Shown here piece by piece: positions 56,473 to 61,353 of a stretch of 61,353 bases of DNA. The stretch is from Paracoccaceae bacterium (lineage in GTDB: Bacteria > Pseudomonadota > Alphaproteobacteria > Rhodobacterales > Rhodobacteraceae), in assembly GCA_027013095.1 (NCBI GenBank), contig JALUYI010000025.1:1-61353 (forward strand), in the 5' to 3' direction. The notes beneath the pieces were generated by a model. It made no database searches and was not told where the DNA came from. It was given only the letters and a program-made list of their open reading frames with translations. A program made the translations under genes and the position numbers. The first letter of the stretch is position 1. Every line of letters begins with the position of its first letter.

Positions 56473-56534
56473 ATATACTGCGAAATATGTAATATAATGC
56501 AGAATATCTGCCATTGACTATGTATTATATTGCA
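56473..56534. promoter_or_regulatory. AT-rich boxC promoter with repeated TGC/TGCA sites
   Basis: Four ATAT-plus-TGC units: TGCG at 56479, TGCA at 56498, TGCC at 56509 and TGCA at 56531, in an A/T-rich stretch before boxC. Resembles BoxR/BzdR-type operators and matches the motif before the importer gene. Confidence 0.45.
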
Positions 56535-56571
56535 CGTTACAAGGGGGAGAACAGGTCGACAGGGGAGCCAA

Positions 56572-58236
56572 ATGGGAAAAGTGATAGATTTTCGCACCGA
56601 TCCGTCGCGCTATCGTCACTGGCGCGTCGAATATGACGGCCCGATTGCCACCCTGTTTATGGATGTGGACGAAAACGGCGGCCTGTTTGATGGCTATCAG
56701 TTGAAGCTGAATTCATATGATCTGGGCGTCGATATCGAACTGGCCGATATTGTGCAAAGGATGCGCTTTGAGCACCCTGAGGTCGGCGCGGTGGTGCTGC
56801 GTTCGGGCAAGGAGAACGTCTTTTGCGCTGGGGCCAATATTCGCATGTTGGGGATGGCGGAACACGCGGACAAGGTTAATTTCTGCAAATTCACCAACGA
56901 GACCCGGAACACCTACGAGGCGGCGGGATCCGAGTCGGGACAGACCTATATCGCCGCGATCAAGGGATCTTGCGCTGGAGGCGGGTATGAACTGGCGCTG
57001 GCTTGCGATCATATCATCCTAGCCGACGACAGCGCCTCCAACGTCGCCCTTCCCGAGGTGCCACTGCTGGCCGTTCTGCCCGGCACCGGAGGGCTGACGC
57101 GGGTGACCGACAAGCGCAAGGTCCGGCGTGACCTTGCGGATGTGTTCTGCTCGGTCGAAGAGGGTGTCAAGGGCGCTCGGGCGCTGGACTGGAACCTTGT
57201 GGACGAGCTGGTCCCCAACAGCCGCTTTGACGCAACCGTTGCGGCCCGTGCGGCCGAATTTGCCGCCCGCAGAACACGCCCCGCCGCTGGTCAGGGGATT
57301 GCGTTGACGCCGCTCTCGCGCGAGATGGAGACAGACGGCGATCTGCATTATCCGCATGTCGATGTGTGCGTGGATCGTGGGGCGCGGGTGGCCTCGATCA
57401 CCCTCAATGGACCGGATGCTGAGGCCCCGTCCGACCTTGCAGCGCTGCATGCAGCAGGGTCCGACACATGGATGCTGGCCGCCGCGCGGGAACTGGACGA
57501 TGCGCTGTTGCACCTGCGGTTCAACGAGTTGGAGCTTGGCGTTATCGTGTTCAAATCGCAGGGTGATCCGGCGCGCCTTCTGGCCCATGAAGCGTTTCTT
57601 CTGGCCCAACAGGACGATTGGTTGGCGCGCGAGATCCTGCTCTACTGGAAGCGGGTTCTGAAGCGGGTCGATATGACCTCACGCAGTCTTGTCGCCCTGA
57701 TCGAGCCGGGTTCATGTTTTGCCGGAACGCTGGCCGAGCTGGCCTTTGCTGCGGATCGCTCCTACATGGCCGAGGGGGCGTTTGACGGCGACAACCGTCC
57801 GATTGCCAGCATCACCCTGAGCCCGGCAAATTTTGGTCCCTACCCGATGGGCAATGATCTGACGCGGTTGCAGACGCGGTTTCTGGGCAATGCCGACGCG
57901 GTGAGCGCGGCACAGGCGCGGATAGGAGAGGCGCTGGAGGCCGAGGAAGCGGCCAATGAGTTAGGTCTTGTCACCTTTGCGCTTGATGACATCGATTGGG
58001 AGGACGAAATCCGGGTCTTTCTGGAAGAGCGCGCCAGTTTCTCGCCGGATGCGATGACCGGGATGGAGGCAAATCTGCGCTTTGCCGGCCCCGAAACCAT
58101 GGAAACGCGAATTTTCGGCCGTCTGACCGCGTGGCAAAATTGGATTTTCCAGCGCCCCAACGCGGTCGGCGAGAACGGCGCACTGAAACGATATGGCACC
58201 GGGCGGCGCGGCGAATTCGACCGCCGCCGGGTTTAG
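56572..58236 (+). CDS. boxC: 2,3-Epoxybenzoyl-CoA dihydrolase (benzoyl-CoA dihydrodiol lyase)
   Basis: 554 residues from the ATG at 56572 (AGGGGAG upstream). Long crotonase-family protein: oxyanion segments RSGKENVFCAGANIRMLG and IKGSCAGGGYELALACDH. A second half (from about residue 290) is decayed or dimerising, typical of BoxC. It opens the epoxide ring of 2,3-epoxybenzoyl-CoA hydrolytically, giving the dehydroadipyl-CoA semialdehyde and formate. Confidence 0.95.
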   Translation: MGKVIDFRTDPSRYRHWRVEYDGPIATLFMDVDENGGLFDGYQLKLNSYDLGVDIELADIVQRMRFEHPEVGAVVLRSGKENVFCAGANIRMLGMAEHADKVNFCKFTNETRNTYEAAGSESGQTYIAAIKGSCAGGGYELALACDHIILADDSASNVALPEVPLLAVLPGTGGLTRVTDKRKVRRDLADVFCSVEEGVKGARALDWNLVDELVPNSRFDATVAARAAEFAARRTRPAAGQGIALTPLSREMETDGDLHYPHVDVCVDRGARVASITLNGPDAEAPSDLAALHAAGSDTWMLAAARELDDALLHLRFNELELGVIVFKSQGDPARLLAHEAFLLAQQDDWLAREILLYWKRVLKRVDMTSRSLVALIEPGSCFAGTLAELAFAADRSYMAEGAFDGDNRPIASITLSPANFGPYPMGNDLTRLQTRFLGNADAVSAAQARIGEALEAEEAANELGLVTFALDDIDWEDEIRVFLEERASFSPDAMTGMEANLRFAGPETMETRIFGRLTAWQNWIFQRPNAVGENGALKRYGTGRRGEFDRRRV

Positions 58237-58280
58237 GCCGGGGTCCGGCCCGATTATGAATGATGGCACAGGAGGCTATG

Positions 58281-59732
58281 ATGCTTGACGAACTCAATGT
58301 CAGTTATGACACGCAAATTCCCAATAATGTGGGCCTGTCAAGCGACCGTCGTGTCCTGAAGGCGCTGGAAAAATGGCACCCCGGTTATCTGGACTGGTGG
58401 AACGGGCGCGGCCCCGACGGATTTCAGGAGAGTCTGGTCTATCTGCGCACGGCGGTCAGCGTCGATCCCAAGGGCTGGGCAAAGTTTGACTATGTCAGGA
58501 TGCCCGAATATCGCTGGGGGGTGCTGCTGGCGCCTCAAGTCGAGGGGCGCGTGATTCCCTGTGGCGAGCATTACGGCCAGCCCGCTTGGCAGGAGGTGCC
58601 AGGAGAATACCGCGCCATGCTGCGCCGCCTTGTGGTCATTCAGGGCGATACCGAACCCGCCAGCGTCGAGCAGCAACGCTTTCTCGGGGCGACTGCGCCT
58701 TCGCTCTATGACATGCGCAACCTTTTTCAGGTCAATGTCGAGGAAGCCCGCCATCTCTGGGCGATGGTCTATATCCTGCAGAAATATTTTGGCAAGGACG
58801 GGCGCGAAGAAAGCGCGGAACTGCTGCAGCGCCAGTCAGGCTCGCTTGAAAAACCCCGGATGCTGGGAGCCTTTAATGAAGCGACGCCTGACTGGCTGTC
58901 GTTTTTCATGTTTACCTATTTCACCGACCGCGATGGCAAGATGCAACTCGAGGCGCTGGCGCAATCCGGCTTTGACCCGCTCAGCCGGACCTGTCGCTTT
59001 ATGCTGACCGAAGAGGCGCATCACATGTTCGTCGGCGAGACTGGCGTCGGGCGCACGATCCAGCGCACGGTTCAGGCGATGAATGATGCGGGGATCAGCG
59101 ACCCCTATGATGTTGACAAGGTGCGCGCGCTGGGGGTGATTGACCTGCCCCTGATCCAGAGAAAGCTGAACCTTCATTACACGCTGTCGCTGGATCTGTT
59201 CGGGGCCGAGGTCTCGACCAATGCGGCCAACGCTTTCAACGCTGGGATTAAGGGGCGGTACCACGAGAACAAGATCGAGGACGACCACAAGCTGACTGAC
59301 GCGACCTATCCGGTGCGTGATTTCGTCGACGGCAAGATCGTTGACCGCGATGTTCCGGCCCTGACGGCGGTGAACATGCGCCTGCGCGACGATTATTCCC
59401 GCGATGCCGCCGGGGGGGTGAAACGCTGGAATGCGATCATCCGCAAGGGCGGCTTTGATTTTGAACTGACGCTGCCGCATGAGGGGTTTCACCGGCAGAT
59501 TGGTACGTTCAATCAGGCCCCGATCACACCGGATGGCCGGGTAATCAGCGCCGAGGACTGGCTGGCCCAAAAAGACGACTGGCTGCCCAGCGCCGCGGAC
59601 GGGGACTTTATCCAGTCTCTGATGCAGTCCTGCTGGAACAGCGGCGAGTATGCCGGCTGGATTGCGCCGCCGCGTGTCGGAATTGACAACAAGCCCGGTG
59701 ATTTCGAGTATGTGCAGCTTCACATGGCCTGA
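58281..59732 (+). CDS. boxB: Benzoyl-CoA 2,3-epoxidase, diiron oxygenase subunit
   Basis: 483 residues from the ATG at 58281, 5 bases after GGAGG; earlier ATGs are too close to it. Diiron ligands known from Azoarcus BoxB all appear at a constant +5 shift: Glu125, Glu155, His158 (NVEEARHLW), Asp216 (YFTD), Glu245 and His248 (TEEAHHMF). It forms 2,3-epoxybenzoyl-CoA with O2 and electrons from BoxA. Confidence 0.97.
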   Translation: MLDELNVSYDTQIPNNVGLSSDRRVLKALEKWHPGYLDWWNGRGPDGFQESLVYLRTAVSVDPKGWAKFDYVRMPEYRWGVLLAPQVEGRVIPCGEHYGQPAWQEVPGEYRAMLRRLVVIQGDTEPASVEQQRFLGATAPSLYDMRNLFQVNVEEARHLWAMVYILQKYFGKDGREESAELLQRQSGSLEKPRMLGAFNEATPDWLSFFMFTYFTDRDGKMQLEALAQSGFDPLSRTCRFMLTEEAHHMFVGETGVGRTIQRTVQAMNDAGISDPYDVDKVRALGVIDLPLIQRKLNLHYTLSLDLFGAEVSTNAANAFNAGIKGRYHENKIEDDHKLTDATYPVRDFVDGKIVDRDVPALTAVNMRLRDDYSRDAAGGVKRWNAIIRKGGFDFELTLPHEGFHRQIGTFNQAPITPDGRVISAEDWLAQKDDWLPSAADGDFIQSLMQSCWNSGEYAGWIAPPRVGIDNKPGDFEYVQLHMA

Positions 59733-59765
59733 CCGCTTGGGCCGCAGCAGTCACAGGATGAGATC

Positions 59766-60968
59766 GTGACCACACCGATAAAGCAGCATCTGATCGACCC
59801 CGAGATCTGCATCCGCTGCCATGCTTGCGTCGAGGCCTGCCCCCGAGAGGCAATCACCTATAATGACGAGAACGTGGTGGTCGATGTCTCGATCTGCGAT
59901 CACGAGATGGCCTGTCTGGGTCCCTGTCCGACCGGGGCGATTGACAATTGGCGTGTGGTCCAGACGCCGTTTACCCTGGATGAGCAGCTTGAGTGGGTCG
60001 AATTGCCTGAACAGCAGGAGATTTCGCCTGCGCCTGACGCGGGGGAGGGCGAGTCCGAGGTCGAGGCGATGGATCCGTCCATTGCCGCGCTTCTGGCCGA
60101 GGCCCACAGCGGCACCGGCGGCGAGGCGGTCGCACCGGCCTCGGCGGCGGTGCCCACGGTCAATCTGTTTGGGGCCAAAGCCCCGCTGGTGGCGGTTGTG
60201 CAGGGAAATTTCCGCCTGACCGAAAAAGACAGCGACAATGACGTGCGCCACATCATCCTGAACCTTGGTACAAACAGTTTTCCGTTGCTCGAAGGGCAAA
60301 CGGTTGGCGTCATCGCGCCGGGGCAGGACAGCACCGGGCGGGCCCATGTGCCGCGGCTATATTCGGTCTCCAGCCCACGCGATGGCGAGCGCGCGAACAC
60401 CAACAACCTGTCTCTGACGGTCAAGCGTGAGCCGGGGGGGCTGTGCTCGAACTACATTTGCGATCTGGCGCGGGGCGACGAGGTTGCGCTGACCGGCCCG
60501 TTTGGCCGGACCTTTCTGTTGCCCGACGATCCGGCGGCGCGCCTTTTGATGATCTGCACCGGCACCGGCAGCGCGCCGTTTCGGGCCTTTACCATGCGGC
60601 GTCAGCGCGTCATGGCAGATTGCGACGGCACGATGTCGCTGTTTTTTGGCGCCCGTACACCGCAATCCCTGCCCTATTTCGGGCCACTTGGAAAGGTTCC
60701 TCAGAGTTTTCTGGACAAGCATTTCGCCTTTAGCCGCGACCCCGGACAACCAAAAACCTATGTGCAGGACCTGTTGCGTGCTGCGGACCAGCAGGTGGCC
60801 GCCATGCTGCGCGACGCCAACAGCTATATTTACCTCTGCGGCCTCAAGGCGATGGAAGCAGGGGTCGAGGCCGCATTCGACGAGATCGCCCGCGCCCATG
60901 GTCTGGACTGGTCGGCAATTCGCGACCGGATGCGCAAGGCAGGGCGGTATCATGTCGAAACCTACTGA
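59766..60968 (+). CDS. boxA: Benzoyl-CoA 2,3-epoxidase, reductase subunit
   Basis: 400 residues from a GTG at 59766. An N-terminal two-4Fe-4S ferredoxin (Cys15, 18, 21, 25 and Cys44, 50, 54) is followed by an acidic linker. A ferredoxin-NADP-reductase domain then has FAD site RLYSVSS, LMICTGTGSAPFRAF (NADP) and the C-terminal YHVETY. It passes electrons from NADPH to BoxB. Overlaps the following thioesterase gene by 17 bases. Confidence 0.96.
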   Translation: MTTPIKQHLIDPEICIRCHACVEACPREAITYNDENVVVDVSICDHEMACLGPCPTGAIDNWRVVQTPFTLDEQLEWVELPEQQEISPAPDAGEGESEVEAMDPSIAALLAEAHSGTGGEAVAPASAAVPTVNLFGAKAPLVAVVQGNFRLTEKDSDNDVRHIILNLGTNSFPLLEGQTVGVIAPGQDSTGRAHVPRLYSVSSPRDGERANTNNLSLTVKREPGGLCSNYICDLARGDEVALTGPFGRTFLLPDDPAARLLMICTGTGSAPFRAFTMRRQRVMADCDGTMSLFFGARTPQSLPYFGPLGKVPQSFLDKHFAFSRDPGQPKTYVQDLLRAADQQVAAMLRDANSYIYLCGLKAMEAGVEAAFDEIARAHGLDWSAIRDRMRKAGRYHVETY

Positions 60969-61230
60969 GGGGGCAGATTTTTGCCATCGGATTCGTGTGG
61001 GCTGGGCCGATTGCGACCCGGCGCGCATCGCCTTTACCGGGCGCATTCCCTATTGGGCGCTTGCGGCGATTGACGCGTGGTGGGGGCATCATACGGGCGA
61101 TGACTGGTATCGGCTGAACGTGGACAAGGGGTTTGGGACACCATTCGTTCACATGGACCTTGATTTTCGCGCCCCGGTCACGCCGCGCCATCCGCTGGAG
61201 TGCAAGGTACGGCTGCTCCGGCTTGGCACA
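60952..61230 (+). pseudogene. Acyl-CoA thioesterase (hotdog), interrupted by an insertion element
   Basis: It begins MSKPTEGADFCHRIRVGWAD with the 4-hydroxybenzoyl-CoA-thioesterase signature CDPARIAFTGRIPYWAL and the strand FVHMDLDFRAPV. After about 93 residues the family sequence stops at VRLLRLGT. The frame then runs into an insertion-element end and stops at 61290, about 50 residues short of a whole domain. In intact box clusters this enzyme would release free acid from stalled CoA esters. Probably inactive here. Confidence 0.75.
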
Positions 61231-61353
61231 TGTCAATCCCGGAGTAAAAAGGGGCCAAATCGCGGTGTAAAACTGGGCCAGTCGGTGTGATTTCGTCCAG
61301 CCCCTTGGAACGCGAGGCCATTCAAAGAGCAAGCGCGTTCCAGGGGGCGTTGG
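61231..61353. mobile_element. End of an IS21-type insertion element (partial, runs off the window)
   Basis: Starts with TGTCAATCCCGG at the point where thioesterase homology ends. Two copies of a terminal repeat, GTAAAAAGGGGCCA (61244-61257) and GTAAAACTGGGCCA (61267-61280), are 23 bases apart, the multiple end-repeat layout of the IS21 family. GGAACGCG (61307-61314) and CGCGTTCC (61334-61341) form a further hairpin. The transposase genes would lie beyond the window. Confidence 0.65.

Overview
The window (61,353 bp, GC-rich, dense genes) comes from an alphaproteobacterium, most likely an aerobic marine member of the Rhodobacteraceae (Roseobacter group). The reasons are a GcrA-type cell-cycle regulator, a lysC-ptsP gene pair, DUF1178, and box and protocatechuate 4,5-cleavage clusters built as in that family. 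The family assignment is inference from gene content and protein style; no rRNA gene is present. The only RNA gene I can support is a tRNA-Gly(TCC) at 44005-44078.

Left part (1-21.5 kb) is mostly housekeeping, with one notable cluster. At 375-5655 a lytic-transglycosylase-like protein without its catalytic Glu is followed directly by a HAD phosphatase-UbiA prenyltransferase fusion. Facing it on the minus strand are a flippase-like membrane protein, a DprE1-like flavo-oxidase and a DprE2-like reductase. These look like polyprenyl-phosphate-pentose (ribose to arabinose) machinery, known best from mycobacteria. Then come thioesterase, GNAT, DUF167, rimO, an exported cupredoxin, apt-mtnP, flavin reductase, ptsP, lysC, DUF1178, Nudix, gcrA, an ABC-2 permease and argD-argF.

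Middle part (21.5-39.3 kb): a tightly coupled minus-strand operon galB-galC-galD-ligI-ligA-ligB-pobA, divergent from a DUF1932 dehydrogenase and ligC, encodes 4-hydroxybenzoate to pyruvate plus oxaloacetate by protocatechuate 4,5-cleavage. After it come selO, an 8-oxoguanine-deaminase-type amidohydrolase, guanine deaminase, mgtE with a structured leader, a large PilM/PilP-like membrane protein and a SIMPL protein.

Right part (39.3-61.3 kb): a 1065-residue cytoplasmic reductive dehalogenase fused to its own flavin/2Fe-2S reductase sits below a MarR regulator. A 32-bp inverted repeat lies at the marR start, and a HAD hydrolase is divergent. Further right, after tRNA-Gly, a Sel1 protein, an ABC exporter and an acyl-CoA ligase, lies a benzoate locus: a HAAT-type ABC importer, a DUF4863 protein, benzoate-CoA ligase, an alpha/beta hydrolase, boxC, boxB, boxA and a thioesterase gene. 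The thioesterase gene is cut at 61230/61231 by what looks like the end of an IS21-type element.

Together the window suggests a specialist in (halogenated) aromatic acids. The dehalogenase could turn 3,5-dihalo-4-hydroxybenzoate into 4-hydroxybenzoate for PobA/LigAB, while benzoate goes through the aerobic CoA-thioester box route. Two copies of a 95-bp intergenic repeat with nested inverted arms (16724-16818 and 35661-35755) are also present.
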